From positions 2,294,001 through 2,358,000 of the forward strand of contig JAHQRK010000012.1 in assembly GCA_019828595.1 (NCBI GenBank): DNA of 64,000 nucleotides. Direction: 5' to 3'. The translations under genes were made by a program, and so were the position numbers. Positions within the stretch are counted from its first letter, which is position 1, and each line of letters begins with the position of its first letter. Below are positions 44,701-55,227 of the stretch, piece by piece. The DNA comes from Aphanomyces cochlioides (lineage: Eukaryota; Oomycota; Saprolegniomycetes; Saprolegniales; Verrucalvaceae). Below the pieces are notes generated by a model that was not told the origin of the DNA, ran no database searches, and was given only the letters and a program-made list of their open reading frames with translations.

Positions 44701-47700
44701 ATCAACTCTGTCTTGATGACTGGCGAAGTTGCTGGGCTTTTCGCGAAAGATGAAATGATGGCCATGACAGCCGATTTGCGCAATTCATTCGTGAAAGATC
44801 GCCCTGGTCTCCCTGACACGCAGGCAAACTTGAAACAATACTTCATTGACGGCGTGCGAGACAACTTGCACGTTGTCCTGTGCATGTCGCCGCTGAATGC
44901 CAAGTTTGCAGAGCGCGCTCGTAAATTTCCGGGATTGATTTCCGGTCCCACGATCGATTGGTTCTTGACGTGGCCAGAAGATGCCTTGATTGCAGTGTCG
45001 AAAGGCTTCGTCCTGGACTATCCGATGGAATGCGACAGCATCACCAGATTGGCGCTAATGACTCACATGGGTATGGTTCACCGTATCGTCACCGACTTGT
45101 GCGACGAATACTTCCAAAAGATGCGTCGTCGTGTATACCAAACGCCAAAGTCGTACCTCAGTTTCATCGAGTCGTACAAAAAGATGTATAGCATCAAGAT
45201 TGAGGAGATCAAAGTGAAAGAACAGCGAGTCAATCTTGGTCTGAAGAAACTCATTCAGGGGGCTGAAGACGTCAGAGCTATGTCGATTGTGTTGGCTGAC
45301 GAGCAAGTCAAACTCCAGAAAGCAACGGAGGAAACCAACGCCATGCTTCAATCTCTTCAAATTTCATCTGCTGAGGCGTACAAAGAAGGAGAACAAGTAT
45401 CTCAAATTAAATCCAAGTGTGAGGAAGATGCTGTGCGTATTGGTGCTGAGAAGGCTGCTTGCGAGACAGATTTGGCCAAGGCAAAACCTTTCGTCGAAGA
45501 AGCAGAGACTGCCATCGACTCGATCAAACCAGCGCATATTGGTGAAATCAAAAAGTTGGCCAAGCCTGCCGATATTATCCGTTTGGTCTTTGATGGCGTG
45601 CTGATTCTATTTCAGAGTCAATTGAACGTTGTGAAGCAAGCCAAACTCAACGTTGCAAAGCAAGATATTGATTTCATCGAAACATCTTTCTCGCCATACG
45701 CCCAACAAGTGATGGGTGATTCCAACTTTTTGAAAAATGTGCAAACGTTTGGTGCTGTTGGCAAAGATTTAATCAATGAGGAGACGATTGAATTACTCTG
45801 TCCTTATATGGAACTTGAAGGTTTCCTCCCAGCAGTCGCAAAGAACGCCTCGCTTGCTGCTGAAGGTCTTTGCACATGGGTAAGAGCTATGAAGTTTTAT
45901 CACGAAGCCTCTAAAGTCGTGAAACCCAAGCTCGAGGCCCTCATGATTGCCGAAGGGCAGATGGAAGCGGCTAATAAAGCCTTGGCTCAAGCTGAACAAA
46001 GATTGTCCAAGTGTAAGGAGCGTCTTCAGGAGCTCCAGCAAATGTTTGAATCCCAAATGGCTGAGAAGAAGCGGATCGAAGACGGTGCCAATGCTTTGGC
46101 TCGTAAAATGCAACAGGCTTCGGACTTGATCAACGGTCTTGCCGGCGAACGCGTTCGTTGGACCGATGATTCGAATAATTTTGCCGACTTAAAGCGTCGG
46201 ATGGTCGGTGATTGTGCTGTTGCATGCGCATTCGTAAGTTATTGCGGGCCATTCAACCAAGATTTCCGACACTATATGGTCGCGAGCAAGTTCATTCCAG
46301 ATTGCGAGATGCGCCATGTGCCTGTGACTTCAGATTTGGATATTATCAACTTTTTAGTCGATGTCGGTACTATTGGCGACTGGAATATTCAAGGCCTTCC
46401 CACTGACTCTCTGTCTATCCAAAACGGTATCATGGTGACTCGTTCGTCCCGTTATCCTCTACTTGTTGACCCTCAAGGTCAAGCTTTATCATGGATCAAG
46501 AACCGAGAGGCTGCTCGCATGCCGAGCTACGGTTCCACAGCGTTAAATCACCCAAAGTTGAAAGATCAATTGGAGTATTGCATGGGCGAAGGTCGCGCTC
46601 TCGTCATCACTGGCGTGGAAGAAGATATTGATCCCATGATGGACCCCGTCTTGGAAAAGCAAATCATTGTTAAAGGTCGATCGCTTTCGATCAATGTGTC
46701 CGACAAAAACATGGAATTCAACCCCGCCTTCAGCATGTACTTCATTACGCGTTTACCAAATCCTCACTTTGGTCCTGAATTGCAAGCCAAGACGACTGTA
46801 ATTGACTTTACTGTGACCATCAAGGGTTTGGAAGAACAACTGCTAGGTCGCGTCATCGGCAAGGAACAGAAGGCTCTTGAAGAACAACTAGCTCAAGTAT
46901 TAGAGGATGTCAATATGAACACAAAGTCTTTGCTTGCGCTCGACGCTTCGTTACTCGAACGTCTGACATCCAACACTGGAAATCTGCTAGAAGATGAAGA
47001 ATTGATTGGAGTGCTAGCAAACACGAAAGAAAAGGCCGCAGAAGTCAAGGATAAGCTTATTGCAGCTGCTGACACTCGAAAGAGTATCAACGAAAAGCGA
47101 GAACAGTTCCGTCCTGTGGCCACTCGTGGCTCCGTTCTCTACTTCACAGTCGTCGAAATGTCGTTGGTGAATTGCATGTACCAAACGTCGCTGACACAAT
47201 TTTTGGCTCTCTTTATGAAATCGATGGATTTAGCTGAGAAAGCCGCGCTTGCTTCGAAGCGTGTGGCGAACATCATTGAAACAATGACTTATATCAGCTA
47301 TCGATATATCAATCGAGGCTTGTACGAACGCGACAAGCTCACGTTCATTTTATTGCTCACAATGAAGATTCTCGTCACTGATAATCTACTCACTCGTGAA
47401 GAGGTGACACTTCTTATCCGAGGTGGTGCCGCCTTAGATATCAACTCAGTGCGCCGCAAGCCATTCTCATGGATATCGAACGAAGCTTGGCTCAACGTGA
47501 TCGAATTAAGCCAATCCTGCAAGTTCTTTACGTCACTGCCTCATGATATGAGTTCGAACGAAGCAATGTGGCGGCGGTGGTACGAAGATAACGAGCCTGA
47601 AAATGCCATGATCCCTGATTATGAAAATCGCATTGCCGAAAATGAGCAAATTGGTCCATACTTGAAGCTCCTCTTGGTGCGTGCCTTGCGCATGGATCGA

Positions 47701-49656
47701 ACGATCCTTTGTACAAAAGAATTTATCCGCAACACGCAACAGATGGGCATCAAATACGTTGAGCCTGTGACGGACACAATCGATTCCATCTTTAACGAGA
47801 TGAAAGCCGATACTCCAGTCATTTTTCTGCTCTCTATTGGCGCTGATCCAACTGAGAGTATTGAACAACTTGCTCGCAAGAAGAAAAATCCATCTCCGGC
47901 TGTCGTGTCGATGGGTGAAGGACAAGAACCGGTTGCCCTGAAAGCTATCAACGCTGCAGTTGTCAATGGCACATGGGTATTGCTGCAGAATTGCGAACTT
48001 GGCTTGGAATTGATGGAGCAAATGGAAGAAGTGATTTTCAAACTAAGCGAGACGATGGATCCAAACTTCCGTCTCTTCTTGACAGCCTTGCCGAGCGAGC
48101 AATTTCCCTTGGGTCTTCTGCAAATGTCTACGAAAGTAACAAATGAACCGCCTCAAGGTCTTCATGCCGGTCTTCTTCGATCTTTCACAGTCATGGTGGA
48201 CCAAGAGAAGCTGGAGCGTGTCGAAACTGTACAATGGAGGCAATTGCTCTTCGACTTGTGTTTCCTACACTCAGTTGTCATTGAGCGCAAGAAGTTTGGT
48301 CCTCTGGGCTGGTGTATTCCGTATGAATACAACAATGGTGACTTGTCCGCATGCACGATTTTCTTGGAAAAGCATTTATACAACGGCCCAATCTCATGGC
48401 CAACGCTGCAGTACATGGTCTCTGAAGTGCAGTATGGCGGTAAAATTACCGACAACTTGGATCGCCGTATGTTCAATTACTATTGCGAATGGTGTATTCA
48501 AAGCGATGCATGCAGCCCCAACTTCAGCTACAATCCAGCTGAGCCCATCTTACGTATTCCAAACGATTTCAACTACCGTATTCCCGTTGCGGAGTCAATC
48601 GACGACTACCGCAACTTCTGCCACAGTCTACCCGACGTTGACTCTCCTGAAATCTTTGGTCTGCACCCCAACGCCGATCTCACCTATCGTGTCAAAGAAG
48701 TCAACTTGTTGCTTGGAACTCTGGGTGAAACTCAACCGAAGGGTGGAGGTGGTTCATCTGGTATTAGCCGAGAAGATGTCGTTTGCGAGAAGGCCAAGGA
48801 ATTGTCAGATCGCTTGCCTGAAGACTACGTCGAAGATGATTATAAGGCTAAGATCCAACGGCTCGGAGGTCTGACAATCCCGCTCAACATCTTCTTGTAC
48901 CAAGAAATTCAGCGCTTGCAACGCGTGATCTCCAAAGTCAGATCCATGCTGTCACAACTGCAAATGGCCATTCGTGGCGAAGTCGTCATGACTGAAGAAT
49001 TAAGCTTGACGCTGAATGCCATCTTTGATGCAAAGGTGCCGCCATCATGGCTGCGTACGTCTGTCGGGGATGAATTTTCGTGGATCCTCCCCACGCTGGG
49101 ACTTTGGTTTTCGTCTCTCTTGTCTCGTGATGAGCAAAGTCGAATGTGGCTCAATACCAGACGACCGAATTGCTTCTGGCTCACAGGGTTCTTCAATCCC
49201 CAGGGCATGTTGACGGCCATGAAACAAGAAGTCACACGTAAGCACAGCAAGACAGATAAATGGGCGTTGGATGATGTTGTCTACCACACTGAAGTCACGA
49301 CGTTTGAACGTGCAGAGCAAGTGCGTACGCCACCAGCCGAAGGTGTTCTTATCTATGGTCTCTTCTTGGATGGTGCTACATGGAGCAAAGCCGATGGCAC
49401 TTTGGTCGAATCCGAGCCAAAGAAACTATTTACATCCCTGCCAGTGTTGCATGTCAACAGTATGTCCAAGGAACTTGAAATGAAATCAAGGAAAGAGCTC
49501 TACGGATCTATCGGCCCATTTGAGTGTCCGTGTTACAAGTACCCGATGAGAACAGATCGGTATATCATCTTTATGGTGACTATGAAGTGTCCACAGAATC
49601 GGCCGCCACGGCACTGGGGGCTGCGTGGCGTCGCGCTGTTGTGTAATACAGAGTAG
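35773..49656 (+). CDS. Axonemal outer-arm dynein heavy chain, gamma (DNAH5/DNAH8) type
   Basis: Exons 35773-35946, 35988-36122, 36165-39018 and 39065-49656 give 4584 residues, the normal size. The tail spans ~1-1500, followed by linker and six AAA modules. P-loops: AAA1 GPAGTGKT at ~1862 with Walker B CFDEFN, AAA2 GPTGGGKS at ~2146, AAA3 GGSGTAKS at ~2485, AAA4 GVGGSGKQS at ~2863. The stalk coiled coil and microtubule-binding tip lie around 3080-3400. The C-terminus (YKYPMRTDRYIIFMVTM, WGLRGVALLC) fits the gamma class. It is the motor that drives flagellar beating. The last exon alone is 10.6 kb without an intron. Confidence 0.92.
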
Positions 49657-49679
49657 AATATCCCCAGAGAATAAAGATG

Positions 49680-50195
49680 TTATTTCTTGCTGCCTTTCGT
49701 GGTCGTCGCTGGCGGAGGTTGATTGGCGACAACTGTGTTTTGCAAGTGCATTTGAATTGCGGCAAATGGGTTGGCCTGGAAAGCAGGATGCGTATGCACA
49801 GCTTTCAGGTGTCCCAACTCATGCATTGCCAGTCGTTTCTTCTGTTTGCCAGTGAGTTTCGATGTCGCCTTTGGTTCTGCTGTAGAACCAGTCGAAGGAG
49901 CGACGGTCTCCGAGAAGAGAGATTGCTGCAATTCCTCCAAGTCACCAAACGTGCCACTTGATGCCTTCTTGGTTTCTTTCTCCTTTTGCAAGACGGTTCG
50001 CTGAACCATGCCCATTTTCTTGAGGAATGCTTCACGGCGTTTCTGTCGTTTGCGTTGACCACGACTCAAGGCGGATTCAGCTGTGGATGTTTCTTCCTTC
50101 TCTACTTCATGCTCATCTTCGTCCTTCGCTTTCTTCACGACTGGCACAGCCGGCTGATGCGTCCGATACGACTTGGTCTTGCGGATTTTGCCCAT
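49680..50195 (-). CDS. SLX9: Ribosome biogenesis protein SLX9/FAM207A-like
   Basis: A single exon of 171 residues starting MGKIRKTKSYRTHQP. It has the SLX9 order: basic N-terminus, RGQRKRQKRREAFLKKM helix, a short FGDLEELQQSL motif, a second basic helix (GKQKKRLAMHELGHLKAV) and the C-terminal HPAFQANPFAAIQMHLQN, matching the last conserved block of the family. SLX9 acts in small-subunit pre-rRNA processing and pre-40S export. The stop is 23 bp from the dynein stop. The frame is open upstream without a better ATG. Confidence 0.75.
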   Translation of the reverse strand: MGKIRKTKSYRTHQPAVPVVKKAKDEDEHEVEKEETSTAESALSRGQRKRQKRREAFLKKMGMVQRTVLQKEKETKKASSGTFGDLEELQQSLFSETVAPSTGSTAEPKATSKLTGKQKKRLAMHELGHLKAVHTHPAFQANPFAAIQMHLQNTVVANQPPPATTTKGSKK

Positions 50196-50242
50196 TTTGT
50201 AAGTTGAAGCACTTGAAAACCTCGTCAACCAACCACAACGAA

Positions 50243-50274
50243 TGTCCGGATAAAAGTGCTGGTTATGCGGATGC
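50243..50274. promoter_or_regulatory. CCGGAT element upstream of SLX9
   Basis: TGTCCGGATAAA (50243-50254) followed by GGTTATGCGGATG. It lies 48 bp upstream of the SLX9 start on the minus strand. Confidence 0.5.
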
Positions 50275-50863
50275 ATGGGTGTTGAAGAGGACATTTGGCG
50301 CGGATGATCAAGCGAAATCCATTGCTGTCAGTGTCGGGGCAATGCGACTAACAGTCGATGCGTGGCTTGTTTGCAAGACGAGGTTTTGTTGCTGGAATCG
50401 CCAACTTGATTGATGTTATGAGCTTCATGATCAATTCCTGCGTTTCAGTACAGCACCTACACGGAACAGCTCCAGCCTGGAAAGCTGCGTTCTGTCCAAT
50501 GCAAGCAAATAGCACTGTACATGATAGTGAATGGGCCTAGGATTGAAAGAATTAGGTGAGATCTACCGCAGATATGGCATTGGCATTTGCGTAAAGATGT
50601 GGGGGAGCTTTTTGTTTGCTGGCTGACGAGGCTACGAAGTTTGAGATTTCCCCCGGTTTAATCCCACGCAATTGAAATTTTCAGCTTGGCGTGTCTGCCA
50701 CTAATAACGTTGGTGCTGACTCAAACTGAATGTACCTTGTCGACGGCGGTGTGAAGTTCGATGGAGAGAGCTCTGGAGCACGTTCTCTTCGGTGTTGGTG
50801 TTTATAAGACATTGGAAGCCATGGGCGAATTCATTCGTATGCATTAGCATGGATTACGTAAAA
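50275..50863. other. Intergenic, no gene seen
   Basis: Lies between the SLX9 promoter element and the 3' end of SEM1. Only short ORFs occur, for example a 28-codon frame from ATG 50761 that is too small to judge. No repeat or RNA gene signature was seen. Confidence 0.45.
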
Positions 50864-51115
50864 CTAAGCGTTCTTGGACAATTCCTGGCGCAGTTGGTTG
50901 CAGAAATCGTCGTCCGCTTCGTCAACGTCCCAGTCGTCTTGCCATTGCAGCTTGATTTGACTTTCCTTTTCTTCTTGGGCAGCACCCCACGAATGTTCTT
51001 CAAATTCTTCGAATTCATCGTCTTCTTCGATGATGTGAATGACTTGCTTGGGTTCTGTGGCTGGTGCGGCAGGAGTGGCGGCGGGAGTGGCGGCGGCGGG
51101 CGCTTTGCTGCTCAT
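50864..51115 (-). CDS. SEM1: 26S proteasome regulatory subunit SEM1/DSS1
   Basis: A single exon of 83 residues. An Ala/Pro-rich leader precedes the diagnostic acidic-aromatic motif EEDDEFEEFEEHSW and then WQDDWDVDEADDDFCNQLRQ, the two ubiquitin- and partner-binding segments of DSS1. The protein is a disordered subunit of the proteasome lid, also found in TREX-2 and BRCA2-type complexes. It shares a 567-bp divergent interval with OTC, which contains a MITE. Confidence 0.94.
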   Translation of the reverse strand: MSSKAPAAATPAATPAAPATEPKQVIHIIEEDDEFEEFEEHSWGAAQEEKESQIKLQWQDDWDVDEADDDFCNQLRQELSKNA

Positions 51116-51205
51116 CGTTCGTTTGAGGAAGAGAAACTTGCAGAATCTTATCAAATGAAGCATTCCTATTGTATTGGATAACATTAAAAATATTTGACCA
51201 ATTAA

Positions 51206-51565
51206 GGGCGGGTCTGGATGCCACCAACAATGGCATAAAAATGCCAAAAAATGCCATAATTCGAAATGGGTCATAATATGAACTTGTTTATCTCCAAGAG
51301 TTTTGCACCAAATCCAATATTTTTGGTTGGGATATACTCACTGGAGGCTCCCAAAATGCCATTTTACGAAATGGAGGTTATACCTCCATTTTTACCTCCA
51401 TTTTGAATATGCCATAAATCGTTGATCCCAATTTAGCTGAAAATGGCATATTGATTTTGAAATTTTGCCAGACGCACCCTTATTGAATTTGGCCTCAAAA
51501 TGGCATTTTGGGCCTTTTAAGGGCCCGTCTGGCAATTGTAATATTTTCTGTTGCCAGACGGGCCC
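51206..51565. mobile_element. Non-autonomous DNA element (PIF/Harbinger-like MITE), composite
   Basis: Termini are GGGCGGGTCTGG (51206-51217) and CCAGACGGGCCC (51554-51565), 10 of 12 bases matching as inverted repeats. They are flanked by TAA on both sides (51203-51205 and 51566-51568), the target duplication typical of PIF/Harbinger elements. It has no coding capacity and is AT-rich, with internal ATGGCAT-type repeats and a palindrome AATGGAGGT-TAT-ACCTCCATT. A further terminus, CCAGACGCACCC, at 51468-51479 suggests an original ~274-bp element next to a second tiny one. It lies in the SEM1/OTC divergent promoter. Confidence 0.7.
51521..51565. repeat. Minimal 45-bp fold-back with perfect 14-bp inverted repeats
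   Basis: GGGCCCGTCTGGCA (51521-51534) and TGCCAGACGGGCCC (51552-51565) are exact complements around a 17-nt AT-rich centre, bounded by TAA at 51518-51520 and 51566-51568. It looks like a self-standing miniature insertion sharing the right end of the MITE. Confidence 0.65.
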
Positions 51566-51682
51566 TAAATTTATTTGCATATTTTTATTTTATCCAATGG
51601 AATTCCACCCGAAGATACAATCGAACTTCCACAAGAACTTTTTCCTCAATGGGCCGCCACAATTCAATTTGCCGCACCCATC

Positions 51683-52959
51683 ATGCAAAGCATCCGTCGT
51701 CTAGGTCCAGCCATCCATCGTCCAGCTGCTGCCATATTTCAATTTGCCGTACCCATGCAAAATCTAAACCGTGTTGCTCCATCCACTGTTGGCCGACTCG
51801 GCGCGTCGAACTTCAGCACGTCTTCAATTCCTCGCCAATTTTTGTCGACGGATCAACTGAGCTCGCAACAGTTCCAAGATCTCTTGGACACTGCAATCGA
51901 CTTCAAGAAGCAGAATTTCAATGGAGATATCCTCAAGAACGAAACATTGCTCATGATTTTCCAAAAGCGATCGACTCGCACGCGATTGAGCTCTGAGATT
52001 GGCATGCAACGTTTGGGCGGACGTGCGCTTTTCCTTTCAAGCGATGATATCCAACTTGGCGTGAATGAAACCCTCAAAGATTCGGCCCGAGTCATGAGTC
52101 GCTTTGGAACGATTCTCTTGGCTCGTGTGTATGGACACAAGGACATTGAGGAACTTGCGCGAGAAAGCAGCATTCCTGTTATCAATGCACTCTCGGACAA
52201 GTATCACCCTTTGCAAGCTCTCGCAGATTACATGACTATCCAGGTATTGTACTTGGGCTGCACTCATGTTTCTCAAGATGTGTTGTAGGAGCATTTCGGA
52301 TCAACTAAGGGGCTCACTGTCTCTTGGGTTGGCGATGGAAACAATGTTTTGCACGATTACATGCTTGCTGCTCCGCTAGCAGGTAAATTCAAGTGACACT
52401 TGTCAGAAGATTCATACGTTTGTACAGGTGCGAACATTCAAATCGCGACACCTAAAGGTTACGAGCCTGCTCCCGATGTCATTGCCAAAACAATGGAACT
52501 GGCGAAGGTTTGTGCTGGTTATATCCGACTTTTGTATAAATGCATTCATAGGCTGCTGGCACAACTGTTACTTTGACGAATGATCCCAAAGAGGCTGTGA
52601 AGAATGCCAACGTTATTGCCACGGACACTTGGGTCAGGTACACGATAGGATGGCTTTCAGTTTATGGTACTAATTCATCTTTAAGCATGGGTCAAGAAGA
52701 GGAATCGAAGAAGCGTATTGCCGACTTTGCTGGCTATCAAGTGACAAAATCCTTGTTGGAGAAAGCAGCTTCTGACCACATCTTCCTCCACTGCCTTCCT
52801 CGCCATGCTGAAGAAGTTGACGACGAAGTAAGACATCCAAACTCTCGCATGTGCGTTACGATATCGTAGGTATTCTACTCGGACCGATCGCTTGTGTTTG
52901 ATGAAGCCGAGAATCGCATGTGGACTGTCATGGCTGTTCTCGCCAAGATCGCCAAGTAA
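51683..52959 (+). CDS. OTC: Ornithine carbamoyltransferase, mitochondrial
   Basis: Exons 51683-52243, 52289-52382, 52428-52507, 52552-52637, 52686-52827, 52870-52959 give 350 residues. An Arg/Ser/Ala-rich, acid-free N-terminus of ~45 residues is a mitochondrial targeting peptide. The carbamoyl-phosphate site is FQKRSTRTR (Ser97-Arg101), HPLQ is at 175-178, the ornithine SMG loop is rebuilt by splicing, and the catalytic HCLPR is at 309-313. It makes citrulline from ornithine and carbamoyl phosphate in arginine synthesis. ATG 51683 is the first in the frame. Confidence 0.95.
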
Positions 52960-53000
52960 AACCGAAAACCTCTATATTTTGCTACATTTTTGTATAAATA

Positions 53001-54764
53001 ATGAAAGGTTTTCCAAAATTAGTGTTGAGAATTTTTCATTTTGGGATTCGCTTGATGGTGTGCAAGGATTGCCGGACAAAAGCATGCCATTTATGCCGAC
53101 GCTGCATCACAGCGCACTGCATTTGCGGTGAAAAGGCTGCAAGAGCCCTATGCCTTGAGTCAAAAGCTTGTGATTGTCTCACTCTTCATCGTTGCTCGAA
53201 ATGCCATGGTTGTCAAAGCAGTGTGGACAACGTTCACCATTGCAATTGCGCACAGCATGCAAGAGGCGATTGTCTGTGTGAATCGATCCTCGCAGAAGAC
53301 GAAAATGCACAAGACTTATCGTTGCAGAAACGAAAAATCACGCGGCAGTATGGAATTCCAGGACGCTTGAGTATTTATTCGACTTCACCGACAGAAGACC
53401 TTCTCCAGTCAAGCACTCTCTATGACCTTGTGCGACCAAAGACCGACAATTCATACAGCGACAAAGATGGCCGCCGTGGAATGTTCACCGACACATATTT
53501 GGCAACGATCGATCGTGAGAAATCAACGGCATGGACGAAACGAGCTTTTCGCGCCAAATCACAACAATACTTCGATCGTGCAATCGACAATGCAAACTAC
53601 AATGCCAAAGTACGCGAACAGATGCCATCTGAAGAGCTCGTGGATTATCTGATACATACAAGCAGTTTGAAGGTTGCAAACGTGCCAGAATTGCTTGGAA
53701 CGATGGATACATCAGCAGCCATCGCCACAGCAATTGTAATTGAAGAATTCGTTCGACAAGAAGTTCAAGCATTTGTTGCTGCTAACTATCGTACGAAGAT
53801 ATTAACCTTGAATTGTGCTTAAAAGTTTATGTGTCTAGATATTCCTTCACCAAATGAAGATCAATTGGTTGTTCATATCCAAGAACTCTTAAATGGCGCC
53901 GTTCCTGATGAAATACTGGTTAGTGTAGTGGCGAAAGAACTAAAATGCGTCTTTGGCGATCGCATTGCTACCAAGTTCGACCTTGATGGTGTTATACGAC
54001 AAGAAATCGAGGCAGCATCACATGCAAAAGAAAATGAAACAATGGAAGCATGGAAGTCCAAGCGCATTGCTGACGGCATCCGTGCGTTGTCTGATGGTGC
54101 AGTATGCAGTGATGACGGCATTTACGTCACATTACTGAATGGCCAGCCGTCATATTGGTTTTCTGCAGTTATTCCAGACCATGGTGCTATCACAAGCGAA
54201 GGCTACAAGTCGTATCAGGAAGCCTGGGCAACAAAATTGGAATTGGAGGCGAGAATTACAGCATTTAGCGGGGCGCCACAACCACCAAGTGCACCATCAA
54301 TCCTGGAGGAGACCGAAGATCCCATTGTGAAGCAGAAAGTTGTGCCTGCGCATTACAAGGAGGGAATTCTCGTTCCAGTGCCTACCTATTTCCAAAACGA
54401 TGACAAAATGCAGCGGATCTTAAAACGGATTGCGTTGCCAGAACCTCAGACGGAATTGTCGCTCATCCTCCGGCAAAAGTCAGAGCTTAATAAGAAACTT
54501 AAGCGCTCCCGCGAAGAACGAGAAGAACGGAAGCGTCTGAAGAGACAAGAAACAGAGACAACGGATGCGTGGCTTCGACGGTGTGCGGCTGAAGGAAGAT
54601 GCCCACACTGCAGCAACCCAGTCGATCACATGAACAATGGAGACTCGTGCCTTCTATGGCAGGCGTATGAGTCGAAGTTGGGCAAGGCCGAGCAAGCAAT
54701 GAGCTTTCTCGAATGCTCGTTAGAGTGGTTTGATCAACCTCGGTCGATTGCATATGACGTGTAG
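53001..54764 (+). CDS. Hypothetical Cys-rich, coiled-coil protein
   Basis: Exons 53001-53790 and 53839-54764 (48-nt intron) give 571 residues. Residues ~19-95 contain about twenty Cys plus several His in CxxC-like pairs (VCKDCRTKACHLCRRC, CSKCHGC, HHCNCAQHARGDCLC), suggesting several zinc ions. The centre is helical; near residue 480 is a Lys/Glu/Arg-rich coil (KLKRSREEREERKRLKRQET), followed by a small C-terminal zinc-knuckle-like CPHC motif. No family is recognised. ATG 53055 (MVCKDC) is an alternative start, because the first 18 residues are hydrophobic and lie just 41 bp after OTC. Confidence 0.72.
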
Positions 54765-54776
54765 TATATTGTGTAT

Positions 54777-55070
54777 TTACAAGCTACCTTGCTTTTGTTT
54801 CGCCAAGCAAAAATCAATAATCGTACCCATGCGCTTGTTCACGTTGCGAATGTCGCTTTCTGCCTTCTTGCGGATGCGGCGTTGCCACTTCTTTTCATGC
54901 ATGGCACGTTGGTCCAATTGCTTCATCGAGCCATCATCTTGCATGCTGCGGTGGAGATCCTTAAGCACATAGTCGGGGTCTTCATTGTAGCCCACACGGT
55001 ACCACAACGAGCGGGATTGAGTGTTCTTGACGGCAGGAGTGACTGCACGGCGGACGAATTGTTGGAGCAT
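54777..55070 (-). CDS. Small basic, probably mitochondrial protein
   Basis: A single exon of 97 residues. The N-terminus MLQQFVRRAVTPAVKNTQSR is an Arg-rich amphipathic leader like a mitochondrial presequence. The body is helical and charged (YVLKDLHRSM, KKWQRRIRKKAESDIRNVNK). No family is recognised; a mitochondrial ribosomal or assembly factor is possible. The stop is 12 bp from the stop of the convergent Cys-rich gene; the start faces the beta dynein gene. Confidence 0.65.
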   Translation of the reverse strand: MLQQFVRRAVTPAVKNTQSRSLWYRVGYNEDPDYVLKDLHRSMQDDGSMKQLDQRAMHEKKWQRRIRKKAESDIRNVNKRMGTIIDFCLAKQKQGSL

Positions 55071-55109
55071 GATAAGGCGCCACCAGTGAAATGTGCTTCA
55101 TGGCCGATT

Positions 55110-55168
55110 ACCGGATATTTACATGTTTATCCGGAGTTAAAATCCGGAAAATTTGAAATAACCGGATG
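55110..55168. promoter_or_regulatory. CCGGAT half-site cluster in a divergent promoter
   Basis: Four related sites in 59 bp: ACCGGATA, TTTATCCGGAG, ATCCGGAA and AACCGGATG. The interval of 157 bp lies between the start of the small mitochondrial-type protein (55070, minus) and the beta dynein start (55228, plus). Confidence 0.5.
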
Positions 55169-55227
55169 TCTCAACAGGCGCGACTTTTCAACATTCTTCA
55201 TAGTTGCAAGTTCTCCCAGAAAGTACA

